Origin: Prevotella sp.
Lineage (GTDB): Bacteria; Bacteroidota; Bacteroidia; Bacteroidales; Bacteroidaceae
Direction: 5' to 3'
Assembly: GCA_017960525.1 (NCBI GenBank)
Contig: JAGCZA010000028.1
Span: forward strand, 1-62,866
DNA length: 62,866 nucleotides
How positions within the stretch are numbered: the first letter of the stretch is position 1; each line of letters begins with the position of its first letter. The translations under genes were made by a program, and so were the position numbers. Below the pieces are notes generated by a model that was not told where the DNA came from, made no database searches, and was given only the letters and a program-made list of their open reading frames with translations. This document shows, piece after piece, positions 44,835-54,179 of this stretch.

Positions 44835-46098
44835 TTCTCTTTTTGTATAATATGTTGAGTGTTTCATTCTGGTCGCCAACGAGCAAGACTGCCATCTGGC
44901 CGGTTATTTCCGACAAGGTGTCAATCTGTTCTTGAGTATATAGGGCACTGCTACAGTCGGTAAACACCTCGTAGAGATCTTCACGACGAGTGATGTAGGT
45001 AGATGAGTGCTCACCTGTGAACGACGGATCTATATGATAGGTGGGCCATAGTTTGCCGTCGATATTGATATATTCTGGGATATTGACAGCAGTATATCCT
45101 ATCTCCGTAGCATCACCTTCGATACATTCGATACCAAGGTCGCGCAGGAGATGATATTCAGGGTAGATGCGGTAGCGCATGGAACAGAAGATCTCTCTGT
45201 GTGTCTGGCTAAGCAGTTCGGCCACGGTCTGACCTGGATCTGTATCGATGATGATAGGCAGACTGGTTAAGTAGTGACCATAGACATGGTCGGTGAGTCG
45301 CCGGTCGCTGCGACCATGATTGACAGTATAAAATACCACGCGCGTCTCACCCGACATATAGGCTAATGCCAGGGCGTAAGCGGCAAAGAAAACTGTGGTA
45401 GGCGTTTGACCTATGCGTTGACAGCCTTCATCAATGATAGTGGCTGACACCATGGGATGCGCGCTGATAGCAGGCCCCATTGGATTGTCCGTCTCACGAC
45501 AATAGTCGGTCAGTTGCAAGCCTTTGAACTTCTTCAAATAGTATTCCTTTGCACGGCAATAGGCCTCACTGTTGTAAGAAGCAATCTCGCGGTAGGTTAT
45601 TTCAGCAGCGATGTCACCCTGCTGGTAGAGGGGGAGGCCCTGCACTGCTTCTTCAAAAGCATTCCAAAGTGCCCTATGAGATATGCCGTCGAAGAAGAGA
45701 TGAAAGCACTCCATAATGACATTGCACTGGGTGTCAGTCTCCACAAGGTAAAGACGAACACAGGCCTCGTTGAAAGCATCAAACGGTTTGGTAAACGTGG
45801 GTTTTGCCGCTTCCCATTCCGCATCACTCATGCGAAGGTAGTGTACGTTGTTGGGCATCTGCCAGTCCTCGCAAATCATGATTTCGTCGCCCTGACGGAC
45901 AAGATGTATATGGAGATAGCGGTGCTCGTCAAGCATCTTCTGCATGGCTCGCGCGAATCTTTGCGCCGATGAGCGTTCAAAAGGCATGCATACGGTAGTA
46001 TTGTGCTGCGTCAGATGCGGATTTTCCATAAATTCATCATAGGCCTCCCACTGTATGGCATTCAATGGGTAAGTAATACTCTCTTTCATATCTTTCAT
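44785..46098 (-). CDS. Free-standing condensation-domain-like acyl/amide synthase
   Basis: 437 residues with the layout of a non-ribosomal peptide synthetase condensation domain. The N-terminal region is PLNAIQWEAYDEFMENPHLT, the active-site motif is FHLFFDG (132-138; HHxxxDG with the second, catalytic histidine H133, and D137 kept). The latch-side motifs are seen in FYTVNHGRSDRRLTDHVYGH and YLTSLPIIIDTDPGQTVAEL. No adenylation or carrier domain is encoded nearby. Free-standing members join an acyl donor to an amine or alcohol. In this operon, a polyamine made by the two dehydrogenase-like enzymes is a plausible acceptor (inference). The start at 46098 follows the RND-fusion gene by 32 bp. 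Confidence 0.78.
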   Translation of the reverse strand: MKDMKESITYPLNAIQWEAYDEFMENPHLTQHNTTVCMPFERSSAQRFARAMQKMLDEHRYLHIHLVRQGDEIMICEDWQMPNNVHYLRMSDAEWEAAKPTFTKPFDAFNEACVRLYLVETDTQCNVIMECFHLFFDGISHRALWNAFEEAVQGLPLYQQGDIAAEITYREIASYNSEAYCRAKEYYLKKFKGLQLTDYCRETDNPMGPAISAHPMVSATIIDEGCQRIGQTPTTVFFAAYALALAYMSGETRVVFYTVNHGRSDRRLTDHVYGHYLTSLPIIIDTDPGQTVAELLSQTHREIFCSMRYRIYPEYHLLRDLGIECIEGDATEIGYTAVNIPEYINIDGKLWPTYHIDPSFTGEHSSTYITRREDLYEVFTDCSSALYTQEQIDTLSEITGQMAVLLVGDQNETLNILYKKRNETNFISGLWQYRPCL

Positions 46099-46130
46099 TA
46101 GTTGTTATATATTATTGTTTGTCAATGATA

Positions 46131-49100
46131 TTATTGTTTGTCCATGCCTCCACCTAAGGCTTTGTAGAGTTGGATGTGTGCGCTCATCATTTCATAGCGG
46201 TGGGTGAGCAGTTGCAATCGGGCTTCCAGCAGTGCCTGACGAGCCAGCAGCACCTGCAGGTAGTTCACGTCCTCGTCATACTGCATACGCAGCTTGGAGG
46301 CATCGGCGATATGCGACAGTTTCTCTACTTGTTGCTCGCTGATGCTGATGGCCCGGCGTGCATACTGTTCGGTAGCCACGATGTCGTTCACCTCTCGTCC
46401 AGCTTCTAATACGGCCTGACGGAAGGCAATCTTGGCGGCCTCCTGCTCTGCCTTGGCGCGCTTCACCTCGGCCCGCAGTCTTCCTCCGGCGAAGAGGGGT
46501 TGCGTCAGCGAGCCTAAGGCACTCATCAATACACCGGCAGGACTGACAATCTCGCCTGCATCGTTCGTCCAGCCGATGCTGCCTGAGAGCGACAGCGAGG
46601 GATAGAGCGCAGCGCGTGCCTCATTGGTGGTATAGAAAGCGGCTTTCAGGGTAGCCTCGGCCTGTCGCACGTCAGGACGGCGTGCCAGGGCGCGTATGCT
46701 CACCGACGGGAGCGTGCTGATGGCGGTACATGATGCATCCAGCGAGTCGCGGTCGATGTGCTGACAGGGGCGTCCCAGTACGGCGCAGAGGGCATTCTCG
46801 GCTTGGCGCATTTGCAGCAGGAGTTCCTCCAGCGTGGCTTCGGCTTCGAGCTTGGCTGCCTCCGACTGTTCCACATCGTCGCTGGTGGCTTCACCCACAC
46901 TCAGCAGCACCTGCTGGGTGGCAATGCTCTCCTCCCAGCTTTTGAGGATGGAGCGGGTGTCGGCTATCTGAGCATCGTACATTTCCAATTGGTAGTAGGC
47001 GGTGGCTACGGTGGCAATCAGTTCCGTGCGTACTGCCTGTTCGTAGGCCATCTGTTCCTCGACGGCGGCAGCAGCGGCGCGTTTCGCATTCTGTGCACGG
47101 CCAAAGACATCGATTTCCCAACTGGCCTCTGCACCGAGGTGATAGCCTGATGAGGTAGCGACGAATTCCTCGTTCTTGAAGCGCGACTCCGTCTTGCTGG
47201 CCGTCAGTCCGATGGCAGGAAATAGCTCGCCCTTGGCACTGCACAGGGTGGCTTTGGCTGCCAGCACTTGCTGATGAGCCGTTTGCAGGTCGCTGTTGTG
47301 GGTCAGTGCCTCGTCGATGAGTGCTGCCAGACGTGGCTCGGTGAAGACCTCATGCCAGTCGGCAGGCAACGTGCCGGCCACACTGTCGGCAGGGTATGAA
47401 CGGGCATCGCTGAGTTGTTCCTTCAGCACGTCGGCGGCCGTGGAATCAGAGTGGTAGGAGGAGTAGATGCCGCAACTCGAGAACAGGCTGACGGCAGCCA
47501 GCAGAACCAGGGCGGCAGGTGCCTTGCGGGGCTTGAGCCGCTCCTGCAGCGACTGGAAGAAGATGAAGAACACTGGCACGAAGAGCAGCAAGGCCAGTGT
47601 GCCCACCAGCATACCGCCCACGACACACAAGCCCAGGGTGACATTACCCATGGCTCCGGCACCCCGCTCGAAGATCATGGGCATCAGACCCACAACGAGC
47701 GTCAGGGCTGTCATCAGAATCGGGCGCAGACGTGCCTTGGAGGCACCGAGGGCTGCTTCCACGATACCCATGCCCTCACGCCTACGCTCGCAGGCATATT
47801 CCGTTATCAGGATTGCCGTCTTGGCAAGAAGACCGATGAGCATGATGATGCCCACCTGCATATAGATGTTGTTCTCCAGCCCTACAGCGTTGATGAACAG
47901 GAAACTGCCGAGCAGTCCAATGGGCACGCTGAGCATGACGGCCATGGGGATGAACAGACTCTCGTAGAGGCAGCAGAGAACGATGAACACGAGCAGCAGG
48001 CTGATGGCAAAGACCCATGCCGTGGACGACGACGTGGAGGCCTCCTCGCGGGCTGTGCCTGTGTACTCATAGCCGTAGCCCTGGGGCAGTGTGGTGCCCG
48101 AGACTTCGCTGACGGCATTGATGACATCGCCGGAGGTATAGCCCTCGGCAGGTGTCAGTTCCACGCTGATGCCCTGGAAGAGGTTGAAACGGTTGATTGA
48201 CTGAAGACCATAGGTTTTCTTCAGCGTAATAAGCTCGGTGATAGGTGTATAAGCGCCATTCTCTGTAACAATCAAGATGTTGTTCAGATCATCTTTGTCC
48301 ATACGCAACGCGGGATCGGACTGCAGCATGACGTGATAAAGCTTTCCGAAACTGTTGAACTGTGAGGCATAGTTACCGCCGATATAGCCGTTGAGCACAC
48401 TAAGAACACTGGCAGGCTCAATGCCATAGCGCTTACACAGCGAGGCATTCACCGTAACCGTGTATTGCGGATAGTTCACCTCGTAGGGTTGATAGACCTC
48501 TTCTATCTCAGGCCGTGCTTCCAGTGCCTTAATGAAGTCGTCGGTCACGCTCTTGAGCTTGGTGACGGGGCCACCGCCAAAGTCCTCTACATACAATTCC
48601 ACACTATTGCTATAGCTATAACCGAAGACAGTGGGCAGCAGGAACACGAACATCGAACCGCTCTTCACCTGATGCGTGGCAGCCTCTATACGCTCGTAAA
48701 TGGAAAATATGTCGTGTCCGTCTTCCTGACGGTCGTCCCAATGCTTCAGGCGCCCCATCACCAGTCCGGTGTTGGGACCGTCGTCACCCAGAATGTTCCA
48801 TCCGGCCACTGAACCTGTGACCAGCACGTCGGGGTCGTTCTCCAGAATTTCCGACATCTCCTTCACCGTCTTTTGTGTCTGTGCCAACGTGGAACCTGAT
48901 GGTGTGGTAATATCGACAAAAACAATACCCGTGTCCTCATCGGGAACCAAGCCCGTGGGGGTGGTAAGGAGCATCCAGGCCAGCAGGACTATGCTGACAG
49001 CTGTCAGCACCCACACAATCCAGCGGCGATGGAAGAGCCATCCCAGCGCACGACTGTACTTGCCCAGCAACGCGCTGAAACCCCTGTTGTAGGCATGGCG

Positions 49101-50636
49101 GAAATGCGTGGACCACGAGGCTGACTGCTGCCCGCTCTCGGCAGAACGAGGTTTCATCAGCACAGCACATAGGGCAGGGCACATCGTCAGGGCACAGAAC
49201 GTGGAGATGGCCACGGACACTGCCATCGTCAGGCCGAACTGACGGTAGTAGGCTCCGCTGAGGCCACCCATGAATGCTGAGGGGATGAACACGCACATGA
49301 AGACGACTGTAGTGGTGATGACGGCGTTGGAGATGCCGTGCATGGCCTGGTAAGTGGCTCGCTCGGAGGTTGTCGTGGGGTCTTCCAGCTTCTCCTGTAC
49401 GGCCTCCACCACCACGATGGCATCGTCGACCACGGTGCCGATGACCAGCACCAGGGCAAAGAGGGTGATGAGATTGAGTGTGAACCCCACGAGATACATG
49501 AAGGCGAAGGTACCCACCAGCGAGACCACGATGCTCACGGAGGGAATGATGGTGGCGCGCCAGTTCTGCAGGAAGAACAGCACCACGAGGACAACGAGCA
49601 GCAGGGCCTCAAAGAGTGTTTTATAGACTGCATTCATCGAGGCATCGAGGAAGTCATTGGTGTCTAAGAGCACCCGGAACTCCAGCCCTGCAGGTAATTG
49701 CGGCTCCAGCTCTGACATGAGCCGGTCTATCTCATGGTTCACCTGCTGGGCGTTGGCTCCCGTGGAGGGGGTGATGATGGCAACGGTGCCATTGTGGGAA
49801 TTGACCCAGCTGTCGCAGGAATAGCTCACCGAGCCCAACTCTACATGGGCTACATCGCTCAGATGCAGGTCGTTATAGCCATTCGTCTTAATGACAATAT
49901 CCTCAAACTCCGGCGCTGTTTCCAAACGGCCGCGATACACCAAAGTATATTGATAGGTACCTTTTGAATCCTCGCCCAGCGTACCGATGGCAGCTTCCAC
50001 GTTCTGCCCTTCCAGTGCATTGACAATATCTTCCGGATTCAGTTGGTGCATTGCCATCATCTTCGGGTCCATCCAGATACGCATGCCATATACATTTCCC
50101 AGCAACTGAACTTTACCTATGCCAGCGATGCGCTGCAGGCGCGGCTGCACGTTGATATTGAAATAGTTGGTGATGAAAGCATTGTCGTAGCGGTTGTCGG
50201 GACACTCTATGGCAATGATGCGCAGCATGCCCTGCTCCTCCTTCTCTACCTTCACACCCAAATTGAGCACTTCTGTGGGCAGGTAGCCTTTGGCTTCTTC
50301 CACACGGTTTTTTACACGTATTTGTGCCAAATCGGGGTCGGTGCCAGGTCGAAAGGTAACGTTGACAGTGGCCATGCCATCGCTGGTCGACGACGAAGTG
50401 ATATACTCCATGCCTTCCACACCGTTGACGGCCTCCTCAAGGGGCGTGACCACACTTTTCATCACAGCCTCGGCACTGGCTCCGGTGTACTCGGTACTGA
50501 TGGTGACTACAGGTGGGGCCACATTCGGGAACTGCTCTACGGGCAGATTGACATACCCCACGATGCCAGCCAGCAGGATGATTACCGAGAGGGCGCAGGC
50601 AAAAATAGGACGACTGATAAAGAAACGACTAATCAT
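46131..50636 (-). CDS. RND efflux permease fused to an outer-membrane factor (AcrB-TolC/NodT fusion)
   Basis: 1501 residues. Residues 1 to about 1040 are a full HAE1-type RND permease: start MISRFFISRPIFACALSVII, GTVVDDAIVVVEAVQEKLED with the proton-relay acidic residues, and TAILITEYACERR in the last membrane region. After LKPRK comes a hydrophobic stretch and a lipobox LFSSC (Cys 1055), exactly like an N-terminal lipoprotein signal. The remaining 447 residues are a complete NodT-type outer-membrane factor (WHEVFTEPRLAALIDEALTH, SWEIDVFGRAQNAKRAA, AALYPSLSLSGSIGWTND, LTQPLFAGGRL). No ATG, GTG or TTG start lies at the junction, so it is one reading frame. The first adaptor gene overlaps its start by 4 bp. 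Confidence 0.93.
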   Translation of the reverse strand: MISRFFISRPIFACALSVIILLAGIVGYVNLPVEQFPNVAPPVVTISTEYTGASAEAVMKSVVTPLEEAVNGVEGMEYITSSSTSDGMATVNVTFRPGTDPDLAQIRVKNRVEEAKGYLPTEVLNLGVKVEKEEQGMLRIIAIECPDNRYDNAFITNYFNINVQPRLQRIAGIGKVQLLGNVYGMRIWMDPKMMAMHQLNPEDIVNALEGQNVEAAIGTLGEDSKGTYQYTLVYRGRLETAPEFEDIVIKTNGYNDLHLSDVAHVELGSVSYSCDSWVNSHNGTVAIITPSTGANAQQVNHEIDRLMSELEPQLPAGLEFRVLLDTNDFLDASMNAVYKTLFEALLLVVLVVLFFLQNWRATIIPSVSIVVSLVGTFAFMYLVGFTLNLITLFALVLVIGTVVDDAIVVVEAVQEKLEDPTTTSERATYQAMHGISNAVITTTVVFMCVFIPSAFMGGLSGAYYRQFGLTMAVSVAISTFCALTMCPALCAVLMKPRSAESGQQSASWSTHFRHAYNRGFSALLGKYSRALGWLFHRRWIVWVLTAVSIVLLAWMLLTTPTGLVPDEDTGIVFVDITTPSGSTLAQTQKTVKEMSEILENDPDVLVTGSVAGWNILGDDGPNTGLVMGRLKHWDDRQEDGHDIFSIYERIEAATHQVKSGSMFVFLLPTVFGYSYSNSVELYVEDFGGGPVTKLKSVTDDFIKALEARPEIEEVYQPYEVNYPQYTVTVNASLCKRYGIEPASVLSVLNGYIGGNYASQFNSFGKLYHVMLQSDPALRMDKDDLNNILIVTENGAYTPITELITLKKTYGLQSINRFNLFQGISVELTPAEGYTSGDVINAVSEVSGTTLPQGYGYEYTGTAREEASTSSSTAWVFAISLLLVFIVLCCLYESLFIPMAVMLSVPIGLLGSFLFINAVGLENNIYMQVGIIMLIGLLAKTAILITEYACERRREGMGIVEAALGASKARLRPILMTALTLVVGLMPMIFERGAGAMGNVTLGLCVVGGMLVGTLALLLFVPVFFIFFQSLQERLKPRKAPAALVLLAAVSLFSSCGIYSSYHSDSTAADVLKEQLSDARSYPADSVAGTLPADWHEVFTEPRLAALIDEALTHNSDLQTAHQQVLAAKATLCSAKGELFPAIGLTASKTESRFKNEEFVATSSGYHLGAEASWEIDVFGRAQNAKRAAAAAVEEQMAYEQAVRTELIATVATAYYQLEMYDAQIADTRSILKSWEESIATQQVLLSVGEATSDDVEQSEAAKLEAEATLEELLLQMRQAENALCAVLGRPCQHIDRDSLDASCTAISTLPSVSIRALARRPDVRQAEATLKAAFYTTNEARAALYPSLSLSGSIGWTNDAGEIVSPAGVLMSALGSLTQPLFAGGRLRAEVKRAKAEQEAAKIAFRQAVLEAGREVNDIVATEQYARRAISISEQQVEKLSHIADASKLRMQYDEDVNYLQVLLARQALLEARLQLLTHRYEMMSAHIQLYKALGGGMDKQ

Positions 50637-51772
50637 GATTGTTCCCCTCCTTTCTTTTCTTTCTTTTCTGTTACCTCTATTCCATCGGTCACGAATCCGG
50701 CTCCCTCGGCAATGATGGAATCGCCAGGTTCCAAGCCAGAGGTCACCACATAGCTCTGTCCATCGTTATAGCGCAGAACTGTTATCTCTGTCGCCAAAGC
50801 CTTACCTTTGACTATTTTGTAGACGATATATTTATTGTCGGTATCAACAGTGGCCTCCTGCGGTATGACAATAACCCCATGCATCACATAGGGGAGCACG
50901 ATATAACCATTGTTGCCGGTGCGGAACATCTCCTTGGGATCACTGAACGATGCCCGCCCGTAGGTAGCACCTACAGCTGGATCCACATTTCCACTGATAG
51001 CATCAATACGCCCTTGTTGAGCCAACTTACTGCCCCAGTTACTGTAGAACGTAATAGGGGGCAACTTGCTAAGAAGTTCGTCGTAAGTACTGCACTCAAA
51101 ATCTTCCAGAAGTTCGGACAGCATCTCCTCCGAGAAACAGGTATAAGCGTATAGTTCATCATTTTTATTTATGATCGTGATTCCATTTTCGCCAAGGGGA
51201 TCAATAAAGTCCCCCACGCGATAGTTTATCATATTGATAACACCATCTACAGGACTGTTGATGGTGGTGTAGCCCAGCTGTGTACGTGCTGATGCCAGCT
51301 GTGCCTCTGCAGCCTCCAACTGCGCGCTGGCTTCCTCCTTGGCATGGCGCGCCCGGCGAATGTCAAATTCGCCAATCATCTGCTGTGCATAGAGCTTCTC
51401 CTTACCCTCTAAATTCAACTGCGCTGTTGAGAGTGCAGTGCGGGCTGTGGCTACTTGGGCCTTAGCGGCATCAACCGCTGCAATGTGGGGCGCCTGGTCG
51501 ATGACGAACAAAGGCTGCCCTTTCTTGACACGAGCACCTTCCTGAACGCATATCTTTGTCAGCCGTCCACTGACAAGTGGGCGAATTTCAATATTATGCT
51601 TACTCTCTAATTTCACAAAGAATTCACGGTTCAGAGTGTAATCCTGCCGCTCCACTCGCAATATGCGGTAACAGTCCTTTACAGGCTGTGCTGCCTCTTC
51701 GTCACAGCCTGCGCAGAGTGCCGACAGGGTTAAAGCTGAAAAAGCGATGATTAGATGTGATACTCGTCGCAT
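50633..51772 (-). CDS. RND periplasmic adaptor lipoprotein (AcrA/MexA-like), copy 1
   Basis: 379 residues with a lipoprotein signal (LSALCAGC). The membrane-fusion protein order is visible: lipoyl half (IEIRPLVSGRLTKICVQEGA), a helical hairpin of Ala/Gln-rich sequence (AKAQVATARTALSTAQLNLE), the second lipoyl half (YTTINSPVDGVINM) and a C-terminal beta domain (GYIVLPYVMHGVIVIPQEAT). It bridges the inner-membrane pump and outer-membrane factor. It overlaps the RND-fusion gene by 4 bp and is preceded by a paralogue 22 bp upstream. The C terminus is Lys/Glu-rich. Confidence 0.93.
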   Translation of the reverse strand: MRRVSHLIIAFSALTLSALCAGCDEEAAQPVKDCYRILRVERQDYTLNREFFVKLESKHNIEIRPLVSGRLTKICVQEGARVKKGQPLFVIDQAPHIAAVDAAKAQVATARTALSTAQLNLEGKEKLYAQQMIGEFDIRRARHAKEEASAQLEAAEAQLASARTQLGYTTINSPVDGVINMINYRVGDFIDPLGENGITIINKNDELYAYTCFSEEMLSELLEDFECSTYDELLSKLPPITFYSNWGSKLAQQGRIDAISGNVDPAVGATYGRASFSDPKEMFRTGNNGYIVLPYVMHGVIVIPQEATVDTDNKYIVYKIVKGKALATEITVLRYNDGQSYVVTSGLEPGDSIIAEGAGFVTDGIEVTEKKEKKGGEQS

Positions 51773-51794
51773 ACAGATAATTGTTTGGTTCTTA

Positions 51795-52886
51795 TTATTT
51801 CGCTTCGGGAGCCACTGTTGTTCCTTCTCTTACCATCCCAACCTTTTCTGAGATGATGACATCACCGTCATTCAGCCCGGCGGTCACTACGTAGTGCTGA
51901 TTATCGTTAGTAGGCAAGACCTTCACCTCTGTACATTTAGCCTTGCCTTCAATGACACGATAGACGAAGTACTTGTCTTGAATGTGGGTGGTAGCATCTT
52001 GTGGTATGACATAAACATCCTTCTTGGTAAATGGCAGATAGATATATCCGTTACTGCCGTTGCGGAATAACTCTGACGGATTGTAGAAAGATGCCCTGAT
52101 AGTGACTGCTCCCGTCGAAGCATCTGCTCCACCGCTGATGGCATCGAAACTTCCCTTCTGTGGAAGTTCTTCGCCCCAGATAGTACAGAGCGTAACGGCT
52201 GGCATCTTACTTATCAGTTCGTTGGTAGTACAACAACCATACTCCTTCAATAAGTCATCAAGCAATTTTCCTGAAAGACTGGTATAGGCATAAATATAGT
52301 TGTTGGCAGATATGTTGGCTATGGGTATCGAAGGGTCAACCAATTCGCCTGCTCGGAAATCAATAATACTCATTGTTCCGTTGACGGGGCTGGTGATGGT
52401 GGTATAGTTCAAGTTGGTGCGCGCTGTTGCCAATTCTGCTTCTGCAGCCTTGAGCTGTGCTGCCGCTTCCTCTTGGGTATGACGTGCCCGGCGCAAGTCA
52501 AACTCTCCCACCATCTGATTCGCATAGAGTTGCTCCTTTCCCTCCATGTTCAACTGTGCAGTGGATAGCGTGGCACGAGCAGTGGCTACCTGAGCCTTGG
52601 CAGCGTTTACGGCAGCAATATAGGGAGCTTGGTCAATGATAAATAGTGGCTCGCCTTTCTTCACAGCCCCACCTTCTCTAACGCATATCTTTTTCAGCGT
52701 TCCACCAATAACCGGACGTACATCTATTCTCTGCTGACTCTCAATCTTGGCCATGAATCGGCGTTCTAATGTGTAGTCCTGTTTTTCCACACGCAGCGTC
52801 TTATAAGTGTCGCTTGCTGGACTGGGAGCCGTTTCTCTGCAGCCGACAAGCACCACCAGCAATAAGCCCCATAGGATATGTTTCAT
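51795..52886 (-). CDS. RND periplasmic adaptor lipoprotein (AcrA/MexA-like), copy 2
   Basis: 363 residues with a lipoprotein signal (LWGLLLVVLVGC). It parallels the next gene domain by domain (IDVRPVIGGTLKKICVREGG, YTTITSPVNGTMSI, GYIYLPFTKKDVYVIPQDAT) but differs at many positions, so the pair is an old tandem duplication. It is the first gene of the eight-gene operon, 62 nt from a -7 box. Two adaptors for one pump could form a mixed ring or provide two outlets. Confidence 0.93.
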   Translation of the reverse strand: MKHILWGLLLVVLVGCRETAPSPASDTYKTLRVEKQDYTLERRFMAKIESQQRIDVRPVIGGTLKKICVREGGAVKKGEPLFIIDQAPYIAAVNAAKAQVATARATLSTAQLNMEGKEQLYANQMVGEFDLRRARHTQEEAAAQLKAAEAELATARTNLNYTTITSPVNGTMSIIDFRAGELVDPSIPIANISANNYIYAYTSLSGKLLDDLLKEYGCCTTNELISKMPAVTLCTIWGEELPQKGSFDAISGGADASTGAVTIRASFYNPSELFRNGSNGYIYLPFTKKDVYVIPQDATTHIQDKYFVYRVIEGKAKCTEVKVLPTNDNQHYVVTAGLNDGDVIISEKVGMVREGTTVAPEAK

Positions 52887-52947
52887 TTCTTCTTGTCTTT
52901 TTTATCTTTTTCCATAAGGATTCCTATGATATCTCACATTTTATGTG

Positions 52948-52955
52948 CAAAGATA
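52948..52955 (-). promoter_or_regulatory. -7 box (TATCTTTG) of the eight-gene island operon
   Basis: The minus strand reads TTATCTTTGCAC, 62 nt before the first adaptor gene. All eight genes downstream are on the same strand with gaps of 32 bp or less or overlaps, so this may be the only promoter. The stretch 52956-53262 shows nothing else I recognise. Confidence 0.65.
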
Positions 52956-53268
52956 AGCATTTTTGCTTCAAAGATATTGTTTTTCCATGATATCGCGTTC
53001 ATACTGCTCTTTTTTCTTGCAGAATATGTCTTTATTTAACATAAATTAAGGCAAAAACGACATCCTGTTACCAATTTCTTGTTTCAAATAAAGGAAAAAC
53101 GGATGGAATTTTCGTGCTGTAGGTTAAGATGTTCTTATATATAATTAGGTATTATATACTCAAATGAGAAAAAAAGTAGGTTTAAACATTGAGATTAGAT
53201 GCGCATGTATAATTATATGACGTTTTCATTGATAAATCGTCGGAAGCCTTCTTCTGGAGACTAAAAAA

Positions 53269-53292
53269 GGATCTGTCCAAACGGACAGATCC
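53269..53292 (-). terminator. Intrinsic terminator at the mid-island boundary
   Basis: GGATCTGTCC/GGACAGATCC is a perfect 10-bp stem with the loop AAAC; on the minus strand it is followed by six T (53263-53268). It ends transcripts arriving from 53.4-54.1 kb. Confidence 0.8.
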
Positions 53293-53315
53293 CTTTCATT
53301 ATGTTAGAGTGATAT

Positions 53316-53384
53316 TTACTCTTCCACAGCAGCCTGGGCGGCGGCAATGTTTTCGAGGAAATAAAGAGATTCTCCGTTAGACTC
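53316..53384 (-). pseudogene. Orphan C-terminal coding tail (att-like, mid-island)
   Basis: The minus strand encodes a 22-codon tail ending LENIAAAQAAVEE-stop, closed by a TGA upstream. The terminator hairpin begins 24 nt past its stop, the same spacing as at the ppdK end (57.3 kb) and the left boundary (40.5 kb). It is best read as a displaced gene 3' end left by integration, marking a junction between two elements. Confidence 0.5.
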
Positions 53385-53392
53385 TCAACATT

Positions 53393-54106
53393 TCATTTTG
53401 CATTGTCATGTTCATGTATTACTGCTTTTTGAGCATCATTATATAAGTCCCATTGAGTTTGTGTTTTATTTGGGGACTTATTTCCTGACAACATATTGAT
53501 GATATATAATGCACCAAGAAGCTGCATACCTTTATATTTCTCCTCTGGATGTCGTTGCATATAATAAGCTTTCTGAGCTGTTTCATAGTTGAACGTTTCA
53601 TATTCACGATGGTATCCTGTTCTTACAACGTCTGTTGGAAGATTGCCTTTTACCATTTTGTATTCAGGCTTAAAGTATGTCCATAGGCTATTGTTGTTTG
53701 TATAATTTTGGATACCGAGTTGAATGAGTGCCTGATCGAGCCACTGTTCCCTATGATAAACTACCGGAGTCTTTTTTTTATTTAGTGAATTATCCAAAAT
53801 AGTGTCCGCAGTTTGTTTGTCAATAACAGTAAAATAGAAATTACGTTCCTCTCTCTTCGGATTATACTTTATATAATATAAGGTATCATTCCCAGCGAGC
53901 TTCTGAATCTCAATGTTGCGATATGTAATACCTCTTAACTTATATCCATTCTTGGGGAATGGTACAGATAAGTCAAAGGATTTGGACCCCCTAACCAAAT
54001 CTAACATGTCATAGTTGGGATTTTCACCTATGGTCTTCAGAGTCTGACACGAAGACATCGTTAAAACAAAGATGAATAGCATAATTATCTTCTGCATGTA
54101 ATCCAT
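53393..54106 (-). CDS. Hypothetical lipoprotein, island cargo
   Basis: About 237 residues; the start may be the ATG at 54106 or 54097. The N terminus is a lipoprotein signal (IIMLFIFVLTMSSC). The mature part (NPNYDMLDLVRGSKSFDLSV, YYIKYNPKREERNFYFTV, YHREQWLDQALIQLGIQNYT) is Lys/Asn/Tyr-rich and has a small C-terminal helix (MQLLGALYIINMLSG). I do not recognise a family. Low G+C and foreign-looking codon use set it apart from the core genes. Confidence 0.7.
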   Translation of the reverse strand: MDYMQKIIMLFIFVLTMSSCQTLKTIGENPNYDMLDLVRGSKSFDLSVPFPKNGYKLRGITYRNIEIQKLAGNDTLYYIKYNPKREERNFYFTVIDKQTADTILDNSLNKKKTPVVYHREQWLDQALIQLGIQNYTNNNSLWTYFKPEYKMVKGNLPTDVVRTGYHREYETFNYETAQKAYYMQRHPEEKYKGMQLLGALYIINMLSGNKSPNKTQTQWDLYNDAQKAVIHEHDNAK

Positions 54107-54179
54107 GCAGTTCTTGGTCGTACTATAACAATCACATACCATAACGCTACTACTATTGATCTTAATGAAAATGGAAATG

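Noticed and set aside
44785-46098. Non-ribosomal peptide synthetase cluster
   Set aside because: Only a condensation domain is present; no adenylation, carrier or thioesterase domain lies nearby, so a classical NRPS is not supported.
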